Origin: Phycicoccus endophyticus
Lineage (GTDB): Bacteria > Actinomycetota > Actinomycetes > Actinomycetales > Dermatophilaceae
NCBI RefSeq assembly: GCF_011326735.1
Contig: NZ_JAANCN010000021.1
Span: 1 to 32,013, forward strand
Direction: 5' to 3'
Length of the DNA stretch: 32,013 bases
A program made the translations under genes and the position numbers. Numbering within the stretch: the stretch's first letter is position 1; each line of letters starts with the position of its first letter. A model generated the notes under the pieces. That model was not told where the DNA came from, searched no databases, and saw only the letters and a list, made by a program, of their open reading frames with translations. Below, piece by piece: positions 16,100-23,716 of the stretch.

Positions 16100-17047
16100 T
16101 CAGTCGCCGAACCGCTCCCGGATGGCGACGAGCTCGAGCGCGTGGGCGTCGAGCGCGACGTCCTCGGCGCTCGACGGCCGCCACGCCGGGGTGGGGACGG
16201 CCCGGCGGTGCTCGTCGAGCCCGACGAAGACGGTGCGGCAGTAGGTGGTCAGCTCGAGAGCCCCGTCCCCCGCCGCGGGGTCGCCGGAGCGGACGTGCAC
16301 ACCGAGGTGCATCGAGGTGCGCCCGGTGTGCAGCAGCCGAGCCTCGACCTCGACGAGGTGGCCGATGCGCAGCGGACGGTAGAAGCGCACGCCACCGGTG
16401 AAGACCGCGACGTTGTTCGCGCTGCCGCCCCAGCGGGTCGCGAGGACGTGGGCCGCCTCGTCGACCCAGCGCATGACGATGCCGCCGTGCACCTTGCCGC
16501 CCCAGTTGACGTCCGTGGGCGCCGCGAGGAAGCGCATCGTCACCCGTGGCGCGGTCCCGGCGTCGGAGTACACCTGAGCGGCCATCGCCGCCTCCACCTC
16601 GGCCCGCAGCTCGGCACGACGCACCGCCCACCGCTGCTGCAGCTCCTCCCCGAGGGTCGCCGGCACGAGCGCCGGCACGGGGGTCGAGCGCCCCTCGTCG
16701 TCGACGGCCACGAAGACGATGAGGCACCGGGTGGCCGGCTCGAGGGCACGGGTGCGGGGCGCACCGGAGGCGACGTCGACCGTGATGTGCATCGAGGTGC
16801 GCCCGGTGTGGACCACCGTGGCCGTCACCTCGACGAGCTCGCCGACCTCGACCGGGCGGGTGAAGCGCACGTTGCCGACGTACGCGGTGACGCAGTACGT
16901 GCCGCTCCAGGCGGCCGCGGCCGCGTAGCCGGCCTTGTCGATCCACTCGAGCACCCGGCCCGCCGAGACCGAGCCGGAGTGGCCGGCATCGGTCGGCGCC
17001 GCGAGGAAGCGCAGGGTGATCGTCGTCGGCGGGCGGCCCTCGTCCAT
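16100..17047 (-). CDS. acyl-CoA thioesterase with two hotdog domains
   Basis: The product is 315 residues with an obvious internal duplication: TITLRFLAAPTD in the first half and RVTMRFLAAPTD in the second, and HTGRTSMHI versus HTGRTSMHL. The second half has the classical NWGGKVHGGIVMRWVDEAA motif with the Asn and Asp expected of YciA/ACOT-type enzymes; the first has HSGSVSAGRVLEWIDKAG, where Asn is replaced by His. The family hydrolyses acyl-CoA to free acid and CoA. At DNA level the two halves still share an exact 24-base stretch near 16304 and 16788. The ATG at 17047 follows the acetyltransferase stop by 52 bases, so the two are probably one transcript. Confidence 0.88.
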   Translation of the reverse strand: MDEGRPPTTITLRFLAAPTDAGHSGSVSAGRVLEWIDKAGYAAAAAWSGTYCVTAYVGNVRFTRPVEVGELVEVTATVVHTGRTSMHITVDVASGAPRTRALEPATRCLIVFVAVDDEGRSTPVPALVPATLGEELQQRWAVRRAELRAEVEAAMAAQVYSDAGTAPRVTMRFLAAPTDVNWGGKVHGGIVMRWVDEAAHVLATRWGGSANNVAVFTGGVRFYRPLRIGHLVEVEARLLHTGRTSMHLGVHVRSGDPAAGDGALELTTYCRTVFVGLDEHRRAVPTPAWRPSSAEDVALDAHALELVAIRERFGD

Positions 17048-17099
17048 GACGGCATCCTGGCCGCCGGCGGGTTCCAGGTCCACCGACGCTGCCGGCGGC

Positions 17100-17594
17100 T
17101 CACAGGTCGAGGCGCATGAGGTCGGCGGCGGGCTCGAACCCGAGCGAGCGGTAGAGCGGCACGGAGACCTCGCTCGGGTTGAGGACGACCCGCACCATCC
17201 CTTCGGCGCGGCACCAGTCGAGCACGGCGCCCATGAGCAGGCGCCCCACGCCCCGGCGCCGGTGGGCAGGGGCCGTCCAGACGTTCGCCACGTAGGCCCA
17301 GCAGGCGTCCGGGCGGCCCGGCCTCGGCATCCGGGTGAAGACCTGGAGGCCGGCCGTTCCCACCGGGCCCGCGGCCGACCTGGCGACCCAGGCTCGCCGT
17401 GCTTCCTGCTGGGCCTCCCACCAGGCGCCCAGCCGCTGCGCGAAGCCGTCCTCGCCGGCCGGGGACTGCTCCAGCATCCACGCCGTCCGCAGAGCCGCCA
17501 GGTCGCCGAGGTCCTCGGGCCGGGAGGGGTCGAGCGGCTCGACACGGTAGGCGGGCGCGGGCATCGCGCCGACACCGGCCTCCGGGCCCGGCAT
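17100..17594 (-). CDS. GNAT family N-acetyltransferase
   Basis: The product is 164 residues. The GNAT core is visible: a WVARSAAGPVGTAGLQVF strand pair, ANVWTAPAHRRRGVGRLLMGAVLDW with the acetyl-CoA binding R-x-x-G-x-G/A pattern (RRRGVG), VRVVLNPSEVSVPLYRSLGFEPA and a final MRLDL strand. The substrate is unknown. Its ATG (17594) shares one base with the TGA of the radical SAM gene, so it is translationally coupled to it. It begins the insert that separates that gene from its usual TIGR03936 partner. Confidence 0.85.
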   Translation of the reverse strand: MPGPEAGVGAMPAPAYRVEPLDPSRPEDLGDLAALRTAWMLEQSPAGEDGFAQRLGAWWEAQQEARRAWVARSAAGPVGTAGLQVFTRMPRPGRPDACWAYVANVWTAPAHRRRGVGRLLMGAVLDWCRAEGMVRVVLNPSEVSVPLYRSLGFEPAADLMRLDL

Positions 17595-19561
17595 CAGTGG
17601 GCGTGCTCGGCCATCCGCTCACGACCGGAGCCGAGGACGGTCAGCGGGAGCAGGGTCTTGCCGGTGGGGCCGATCTCGATCTCGGTGCCCATCTGCGGGC
17701 AGACGCCGCAGTCGAAGCACGGCGTCCAGCGGCAGTCCTCGACCTCGGTCTCGTCGAGCGCGTCGAGCCAGTCCTGCCAGAGCCACTCCTTGTCGAGCCC
17801 GGAGTCGATGTGGTCCCAGGGCAGGACCTCGCTCTCCTCGCGCTCCCGGGTGGTGTACCAGGCGAGGTCGACGGGCTCGTCGTCGAGCGCCTGCTCGGCC
17901 GCCGCGACCCACCGGTCGTAGGAGAAGTGCTCCGACCACCCGTCGAACCGGCCACCACCGCGCCACACCGCCTCGATGACCCGGCCGACCCGCCGGTCGC
18001 CCCGCGAGAGCAGCCCCTCGACGACGCCCGGCTTCCCGTCGTGGTAGCGGAACCCGATCGAGCGCCCGTAGCGCTTGTCCGACCGGATCGCGTCGCGCAG
18101 CTTCTCCAGGCGCGCGTCCGTCTCGTCGGCCCCGAGCTGCGCCGCCCACTGGAACGGCGTGTGCGGCTTCGGCACGAACCCGCCGATCGAGACCGTGCAC
18201 CGGATGTCGCGGCGACCGCTCACCTCGCGCCCGGTCTCGATGACCTTCTTCGCGAGCTCGGCGATCTGCAAGACGTCCTCGTCGGTCTCGGTCGGCAGCC
18301 CGCACATGAAGTACAGCTTGACCTGCCGCCACCCGGCGCCGTACGCGGCGGCGACCGTGCGGATGAGGTCCTCCTCGCTGACCATCTTGTTGATGACCTT
18401 GCGGATCCGCTCCGACCCGCCCTCGGGGGCGAAGGTCAGCCCGGACCGCCGACCGTTGCGGGTCAGCTCGTTGGCGAGGTCGATATTGAAGGCGTCAACG
18501 CGGGTCGACGGCAGCGACAGCCCCGTGTTCGTGCCCTCGTACCGGTCGGCGAGGCCCTTCGTGACGTCCGCGATCTCGGAGTGGTCGGCCGACGACAGCG
18601 AGAGCAGGCCGACCTCCTCGAACCCGGTCGCCGCGAGGCCCTGCTCGACCATCTCGCCGATGCCGGTGATCGACCGCTCGCGCACCGGGCGGGTGATCAT
18701 GCCCGCCTGGCAGAACCGGCAGCCACGCGTGCAGCCCCGGAAGATCTCCACCGACATCCGCTCGTGCACCGACTCGGCGAGCGGGACGAGCGGCTGCTTG
18801 GGGTACGGCCAGGCGTCGAGGTCCATGACCGTGTGCTTGCTGACCCGCCACGGCACGCCCGGACGGTTCGGCGCGACCCGCTGGATGCGCCCGTCGGGCA
18901 GGTAGGTGACGTCGTAGAAGCGGGGCACGTAGACCCCACCGGTGCGGGCCAGGCGCAGCAGCAGCTCCTCACGGCCGCCGGGCCGGCCCTCGCGCTTCCA
19001 GTCCCCGACGATGTCGGTGACCGCGAGGACGGCCTCCTCGCCGTCGCCGATGATCGCGGCGTCGAGGAAGTGCGCGACCGGCTCCGGGTTGAACGCGGCG
19101 TGCCCCCCGGCGACGACGACCGGGTGGGAGTCGTCGCGGTCGGCGGCGTGCAGGGGGATGCCCGCGAGGTCGAGCGCGGTGAGCATGTTCGTGTAGCCGA
19201 GCTCGGTGGAGAAGGACAGCCCGAACACGTCGAAGTCGCCCACCGGGCGGTGTCCGTCCACGGTGAACTGCGGCACGCCGTGCTCGCGCATCAGCGCCTC
19301 GAGGTCCGGCCACACGGCGTAGGTGCGCTCGGCGAGGGCGTCCGGGCGTTCGTTGAGGACCTCGTAGAGGATCATGACGCCCTGGTTTGGCACCCCGACC
19401 TCGTAGGCGTCGGGGTACATCAGGGCCCAGCGGACCGTCTCGTCGCCCGCGACCTCCCAGGGCTTGACCGTCGAGTTCAGCTCGCCGCCGACGTACTGGA
19501 TCGGCTTGCTCACCTGCTCGAGCAGGGGCTCGAGGGCAGGGAAGACGGACTCTCCGGGCAT
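17594..19561 (-). CDS. TIGR03960 family B12-binding domain/radical SAM protein
   Basis: The product is 655 residues. An N-terminal cobalamin-binding-like domain includes MYPDAYEVGVPNQG and the GLSFSTELGYTN and VVVAGGHAAFNPEP segments. The radical SAM domain contains the iron-sulfur motif CTRGCRFC near residue 278, then KLYFMCGLPTETDEDV. A C-terminal cysteine cluster, CFDCGVC, resembles an extra metal site. The family is widespread but, to my knowledge, of unproven function, usually next to TIGR03936. A TACCCT -10 box six bases before the ATG indicates a leaderless transcript. Downstream are the acetyltransferase and thioesterase genes; upstream is a long palindrome and a divergent oxidoreductase gene. 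Confidence 0.92.
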   Translation of the reverse strand: MPGESVFPALEPLLEQVSKPIQYVGGELNSTVKPWEVAGDETVRWALMYPDAYEVGVPNQGVMILYEVLNERPDALAERTYAVWPDLEALMREHGVPQFTVDGHRPVGDFDVFGLSFSTELGYTNMLTALDLAGIPLHAADRDDSHPVVVAGGHAAFNPEPVAHFLDAAIIGDGEEAVLAVTDIVGDWKREGRPGGREELLLRLARTGGVYVPRFYDVTYLPDGRIQRVAPNRPGVPWRVSKHTVMDLDAWPYPKQPLVPLAESVHERMSVEIFRGCTRGCRFCQAGMITRPVRERSITGIGEMVEQGLAATGFEEVGLLSLSSADHSEIADVTKGLADRYEGTNTGLSLPSTRVDAFNIDLANELTRNGRRSGLTFAPEGGSERIRKVINKMVSEEDLIRTVAAAYGAGWRQVKLYFMCGLPTETDEDVLQIAELAKKVIETGREVSGRRDIRCTVSIGGFVPKPHTPFQWAAQLGADETDARLEKLRDAIRSDKRYGRSIGFRYHDGKPGVVEGLLSRGDRRVGRVIEAVWRGGGRFDGWSEHFSYDRWVAAAEQALDDEPVDLAWYTTREREESEVLPWDHIDSGLDKEWLWQDWLDALDETEVEDCRWTPCFDCGVCPQMGTEIEIGPTGKTLLPLTVLGSGRERMAEHAH

Positions 19562-19567
19562 TGGTCA

Positions 19568-19573
19568 AGGGTA
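19568..19573 (-). promoter_or_regulatory. -10 box, leaderless start of the radical SAM gene
   Basis: TACCCT on the minus strand ends six bases before the ATG. The extended match CGACCTACCCT is the same as at proA. No ribosome binding site is present. Confidence 0.5.
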
Positions 19574-19619
19574 GGTCGCCCGGCCCCCGAGCCCAAACGC
19601 GCCGGCGCTCATCCCGTCC

Positions 19620-19677
19620 TGCCGGAACCTTCACCGACCTGCCCGTTGTACCCGGCAGGTCGGTGAAGGTTCCGGCA
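19620..19677. repeat. 24-bp perfect inverted repeat with 10-base loop
   Basis: The left arm (19620-19643, TGCCGGAACCTTCACC...) is the exact reverse complement of the right arm (19654-19677). The loop is CGTTGTACCC. It lies in the 177-base gap between two divergently transcribed genes, about 58 bases upstream of the minus-strand start and 61 upstream of the plus-strand start. With no gene ending here it is not an ordinary terminator; it could be a dispersed palindromic repeat, a cruciform operator, or the end of an unseen transcript. Confidence 0.9.
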
Positions 19678-19738
19678 TCCGGAGGGAAAGTTGTGCCGGG
19701 CGGGGGCGGAAGCGGGGGTGGGGTGCTGGGATGGGCTC

Positions 19739-21112
19739 ATGAGCGAAGAGCACGTCGACCTCGTCGTCCTCGGCCTCGGCCCCGGGGGCGAGTCGGTCGC
19801 CACGCAGGCTGCGCGGGCCGGGATGACCGTCGTCGGCGTCGACGAGCGGCTCGTCGGCGGCGAGTGCCCGTACTACGGGTGCATCCCGAGCAAGATGATG
19901 GTCCGCGCCGCCGGGTCGCTCGCCGAGGCCCACCGGGTCGCGCAGCTCGCAGGCTCGGCCACCGTCGCGCCGGACCTCACCCCCGTCGCGCGGCGGATCC
20001 GCGAGGAGGCGACGAGCGACTGGGACGACACCGTCGCGGTGCAGCGCCTCGAGGACGCCGGCGTCACCTTCGTCCGCGGTCACGGCCGGCTCGCCGGACC
20101 CGGCGTCGTCGAGGTCGGGGACCGGCGGTTCGTCGCGGGGACGGGCGTGGTCCTCAACACCGGCACCGCCCCTGCGGCTCCCCCGGTCGACGGCCTCGCC
20201 GACACCCCGTACTGGACCAACCGCGAGGCGCTGCGCGCCACCGAGGCGCCCGCCGCGCTCGTCGTCGTCGGCGGCGGGGCCATCGGCGCCGAGCTCGCGC
20301 AGGCGTTCGCGCGCTTCGGCACCCGGGTGAGCGTCCTCGAGGCGGCGCCGCGGCTGCTCGCGCTCGAGGAGCCCGAGGCCTCCGCGGTCGTCGCGGACTC
20401 GTTCGCACGCGACGGCGTCCAGGTCCTCTCGGGTGCCCGCATCCGCTCGGTCACGCACGCCGAGGGCCGGTTCGCGGTGGCCGTCACCGACGCCGAGGGC
20501 ACCGGGCTCGACCTGAGCGCCGACCGCCTCCTCGTCGCGGCGGGCCGGCGGCCCAACCTCGCCGACATCGGCCTGGACACCGTCGGCCTCGACCCCACCG
20601 CGCGCAGCATCGACACCGACGAGCGGATGCGGGCCGGTGAGAAGCTCTGGGCGGTCGGCGACATCACCGGCCGGGGCGCGTTCACCCACATGTCGATGTA
20701 CCAGGCCGGCATCGCGGTGCGCGACCTCACCGGGGCCGACGGGCCGTGGGCGAGCTACCACGCGGTCCCCCGGGTCACCTACACCGACCCCGAGGTGGGA
20801 GCCGTCGGGATGACCGAGCAGCAGGCGCGCGACGCGAGCCTGGCGGTGCGCACCGGGCTGGTCACCGCCCTCGGGACGCGGGGGTGGATCCACGGCCCCG
20901 GCGGCGAGGGGCTGGTCAAGGTCGTCGAGGACACCGCGGCCGGTCACCTCGTCGGTGCGACGGCGGCGGGGCCGAGCGGCGGCGAGGTTCTCGCCATGCT
21001 CGCGACGGCCGTCCACGCCCGGGTGCCGACCGCCGTCCTGCGCGAGCAGGTCCTCGCCTACCCCACCTTCCACCGCGCCGTCTCCAGCGCCCTGGACGAC
21101 CTCGACGGCTGA
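19739..21112 (+). CDS. FAD-dependent pyridine nucleotide-disulfide oxidoreductase, atypical active site
   Basis: The product is 457 residues. An FAD-binding GLGPGGESVATQAA motif is followed by GGECPYYGCIPSK (41-52 region) with the redox pair Cys43/Cys48, then the NAD(P) motif VVVGGGAIGAELAQAFARFG and a second FAD motif WAVGDITGRGAFTH. It belongs to the dihydrolipoamide dehydrogenase/mercuric reductase fold. The C-terminal HPTLSE-like motif, which supplies the His-Glu pair in those enzymes, is YPTFHR here (441-446). The disulfide may therefore have a different role. The ATG at 19739 is preferred; an upstream ATG would add 16 residues without similarity. Substrate unknown. The methyltransferase gene follows after five bases. 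Confidence 0.88.
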   Translation: MSEEHVDLVVLGLGPGGESVATQAARAGMTVVGVDERLVGGECPYYGCIPSKMMVRAAGSLAEAHRVAQLAGSATVAPDLTPVARRIREEATSDWDDTVAVQRLEDAGVTFVRGHGRLAGPGVVEVGDRRFVAGTGVVLNTGTAPAAPPVDGLADTPYWTNREALRATEAPAALVVVGGGAIGAELAQAFARFGTRVSVLEAAPRLLALEEPEASAVVADSFARDGVQVLSGARIRSVTHAEGRFAVAVTDAEGTGLDLSADRLLVAAGRRPNLADIGLDTVGLDPTARSIDTDERMRAGEKLWAVGDITGRGAFTHMSMYQAGIAVRDLTGADGPWASYHAVPRVTYTDPEVGAVGMTEQQARDASLAVRTGLVTALGTRGWIHGPGGEGLVKVVEDTAAGHLVGATAAGPSGGEVLAMLATAVHARVPTAVLREQVLAYPTFHRAVSSALDDLDG

Positions 21113-21117
21113 CCCCG

Positions 21118-21705
21118 ATGGCACCGGTGACGCCCGAGGAGGCGCTCGAGGCCGCCTTCGCGGCCCAGCCCCGCGAGCGCTTCCTCCCGCCCGGCCAGCG
21201 CGCCGCCGCGGGCCGGGACGGCCCGCTCGACATCGGCCACGGGCAGACCAACAGCCAGCCGCGCACCGTGCGCGCCATGCTCGCCCTGCTCGACGTGCGC
21301 CCCGGGCAGCGCGTGCTCGACGTGGGCGCCGGCTCGGGGTGGACGACGGCCCTGCTCGCCGAGCTCGTCGGGCCGGCCGGGTGGGTCCTCGGCGTCGAGC
21401 GCGTGCCCGATCTCGTCGCCGTCGCGCAGGAGAACCTCGCGGGCGCCGGCGTCCCCCGGGCCACGGTGCGCCTCGCCGAACCGGGGGTGCTGGGGGCGCC
21501 GCACGAGGGCCCCTACGACCGGGTGCTCGTCTCGGCGATGGCGACCCGGCTGCCCGGGCGGCTCGTCGAGCAGCTCGCGCCGCGGGGTGTCCTCGTCGCC
21601 CCCGTCGCGGGCGTCATGACCCGCGTCGTCCTCGGCGCGCGGCCCGGCGAGCGCTCGGTGAGCGAGCACGGCACCTACCGCTTCGTCCCGCTCGTCACCG
21701 ACTGA
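21118..21705 (+). CDS. protein-L-isoaspartate O-methyltransferase-like SAM methyltransferase
   Basis: The product is 195 residues. IGHGQTNSQPRTVRAML near 39-55 corresponds to the PCMT signature IGxGQTxSQP. Motif I LDVGAGSGW follows near 61-69, then a YDRVLVSAMATRLP segment in the place of the family's later motifs. PCMT methylates isoaspartyl residues in damaged proteins with SAM. The core motif reads QTNSQP where the better-known enzymes have QTISQP, so a related substrate is possible. It starts five bases after the oxidoreductase stop and is probably co-transcribed; a shared role in repair of damaged protein is inference. Confidence 0.82.
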   Translation: MAPVTPEEALEAAFAAQPRERFLPPGQRAAAGRDGPLDIGHGQTNSQPRTVRAMLALLDVRPGQRVLDVGAGSGWTTALLAELVGPAGWVLGVERVPDLVAVAQENLAGAGVPRATVRLAEPGVLGAPHEGPYDRVLVSAMATRLPGRLVEQLAPRGVLVAPVAGVMTRVVLGARPGERSVSEHGTYRFVPLVTD

Positions 21706-21751
21706 CGCGGCGGCCCGCCGAGCCCGAGCCCGCCGGCCCCGACCGCCGGGG

Positions 21752-23626
21752 TCAGGAGTCGGAGTAGTGCGCGTCGAGCGTGTCCCGGTACCGCTCGGCG
21801 ACCGCCTTGCGGCGCAGCTTCAGGCTCGGGGTCAGCTCCCCCTGCTCGATGCTCAGGTCCTCGTCGAGGATGGTGAACCGCTTGACGGTCTCCCAGCGGT
21901 TGAGCCCGGCGTTCAGCTCGTCGACGTAGCCCTGGACCATCGCGCGGCAGGCCTCGGAGGCGACGACCTCGGCGTAGGGCCGCCCGGCCATGCCGTGCTC
22001 GGCGGCCCAGCCGCTGATGGCCTCCGGGTCGAGGGTGATGAGCGCGGAGACGAAGCTGCGTCCGGCGCCGTGGACGACGAGCTGGCTGGCGTACGGGCAC
22101 AGGCCCTTGAACCGGGCCTCGATGACACCCGGCGCGACGTACTTGCCGCCGCTGGTCTTGAACAGGTCCTTCTTGCGGTCGGTGATCCGCAGGAAACCCC
22201 GCTCGTCGAGCTCGCCGATGTCGCCGGTGTGCAGCCAGCCGTCCGGCTCGAGCGTCTCGGCGGTGGCCTCGGGGGCGTTGTGGTAGCCCTCCATGTTCCC
22301 CGGTCCACGCACGAGGACCTCGCCGTCGTCGGCGATCCGGACCTCGATGCCGGGCAGCGGCCAGCCGACCGTGCCGTAGCGGTAGGCCCGGGGGCGGTTG
22401 ACGCACGACGCGGCGCTGGTCTCGGTGAGCCCGTACCCCTCGGCGACGAGCATCCCCATCGCGTCGAACCAGCGGGCGACGTCCGGGTCGAGGGGCGCGG
22501 AGCCGGAGATGAACATGCGGATGTTGCCCCCGAACCGCTCCCGGATCTTGCGCCCGACGAGCCGGTCGAGCACCGCGTGCCGCCAGGCGAGCAGCCCGGT
22601 GGGGGCCGTGCCCTGCTCGCGCAGGACGCTCACCTCGCGCCCGGTCCGGCTCGCGGCCCGGAACAGCCGCAGCTTCAGGCCGCCCTCGGCCTCCATCATC
22701 ATCGAGACCCGCGCGTACGCCTTCTCGAAGATCCGTGGCGCGGCGCCCATGAACGTCGGCCGGACGACGGCGAGGTTGTCGACGATCCGGTCCACCCGCC
22801 CGTCGATGGCGGTGGCGAAGCCGATCTGCAGGGTGAGCGTGAGCAGGTTCTTGCCGAACACGTGCGCCAGCGGCAGCCAGAGGTACTGCACGTCGTCCTC
22901 GTCGAGGATGTGGATGGCGTCGGTCGCCGCGGCCTCGTAGGTCCACGCCCCGTGCTGGAGGCGCACACCCTTGGGCCGTCCGGTGGTGCCGGAGGTGTAG
23001 ATGATCGTCGCGAGCCGCTGCGGGCCGAGGGCGTCGATCCGCGCGTCGACCGCGCCCGGGTCGCCGTCGAGGTACTCCCGCCCCAGGGCCCGCAGCTCCT
23101 CGAGGGTGAGCGTCCAGTCGTCGGCGTCGGGGGTGCCCTCCATGAGGACCACCCGCCCCACCCCCGGGATCCGGTGGCGGATGGCGCGCAGGGTCTCCAG
23201 CTGGCCGGTGTCCTCGGCGAAGACGACCCGGGTGGCGGAGTCCTCGAGGATGAACGCGACGTCGTCGGCGATCGTCGTCGGGTAGATCGTCGTCGTCGCG
23301 GCGCCGGCGACCATGACCGCGAGGTCGGCGAGCGCCCACTCGTAACGCGTCCCCGAGGCGATGGCCACGCGCTCCTCGGGCTCGACCCCCAGGGCGATGA
23401 TGCCGGCCCCGAGCTCACGGACGACCTCGCCGAGCTCCCCCCACGAGACGGTGGCCCACTCCTCCCCGCCCTCCCCCGCGACGGCGTGGAGGAAGGCCGG
23501 CGCGTGTGGGGTGGCCGCCACCCGGTCCCGCAGGAGGTGCCCCACGCTCGCTGCGCGGTGCTCGAGGACGGCGTGGTCGACGGGCTCGTCGGCGGGGGTG
23601 TGGAACTGCGGAGTCACCCGGTGCAT
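21752..23626 (-). CDS. long-chain acyl-CoA synthetase (AMP-forming), FadD-like
   Basis: The product is 624 residues from the ATG at 23626, which has GAGGA ten bases before it; a GTG at 23674 would add 16 residues but has no ribosome binding site. The ANL-superfamily motifs are present: ATP loop IIYTSGTTGRPKG near 207-219, LPLAHVFGKN, the adenine-binding GYGLTETSAAS, the hinge WLHTGDIGELDERGFLRITDRKKD and a C-terminal lysine region, ELTPSLKLRRK. The family activates fatty acids with ATP and CoA. It resembles the FadD15 type. It lies downstream of the rodA-like gene, with a 90-base gap. Confidence 0.92.
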   Translation of the reverse strand: MHRVTPQFHTPADEPVDHAVLEHRAASVGHLLRDRVAATPHAPAFLHAVAGEGGEEWATVSWGELGEVVRELGAGIIALGVEPEERVAIASGTRYEWALADLAVMVAGAATTTIYPTTIADDVAFILEDSATRVVFAEDTGQLETLRAIRHRIPGVGRVVLMEGTPDADDWTLTLEELRALGREYLDGDPGAVDARIDALGPQRLATIIYTSGTTGRPKGVRLQHGAWTYEAAATDAIHILDEDDVQYLWLPLAHVFGKNLLTLTLQIGFATAIDGRVDRIVDNLAVVRPTFMGAAPRIFEKAYARVSMMMEAEGGLKLRLFRAASRTGREVSVLREQGTAPTGLLAWRHAVLDRLVGRKIRERFGGNIRMFISGSAPLDPDVARWFDAMGMLVAEGYGLTETSAASCVNRPRAYRYGTVGWPLPGIEVRIADDGEVLVRGPGNMEGYHNAPEATAETLEPDGWLHTGDIGELDERGFLRITDRKKDLFKTSGGKYVAPGVIEARFKGLCPYASQLVVHGAGRSFVSALITLDPEAISGWAAEHGMAGRPYAEVVASEACRAMVQGYVDELNAGLNRWETVKRFTILDEDLSIEQGELTPSLKLRRKAVAERYRDTLDAHYSDS

Positions 23627-23716
23627 GGTGGCATCGTCCTCGGCATCGGTGGCGTGGTCGGAGAATGGTGGCACACCCGGGCCCCGGGGGGAAACGGCTC
23701 CCGGCTCCCGGGCAGG

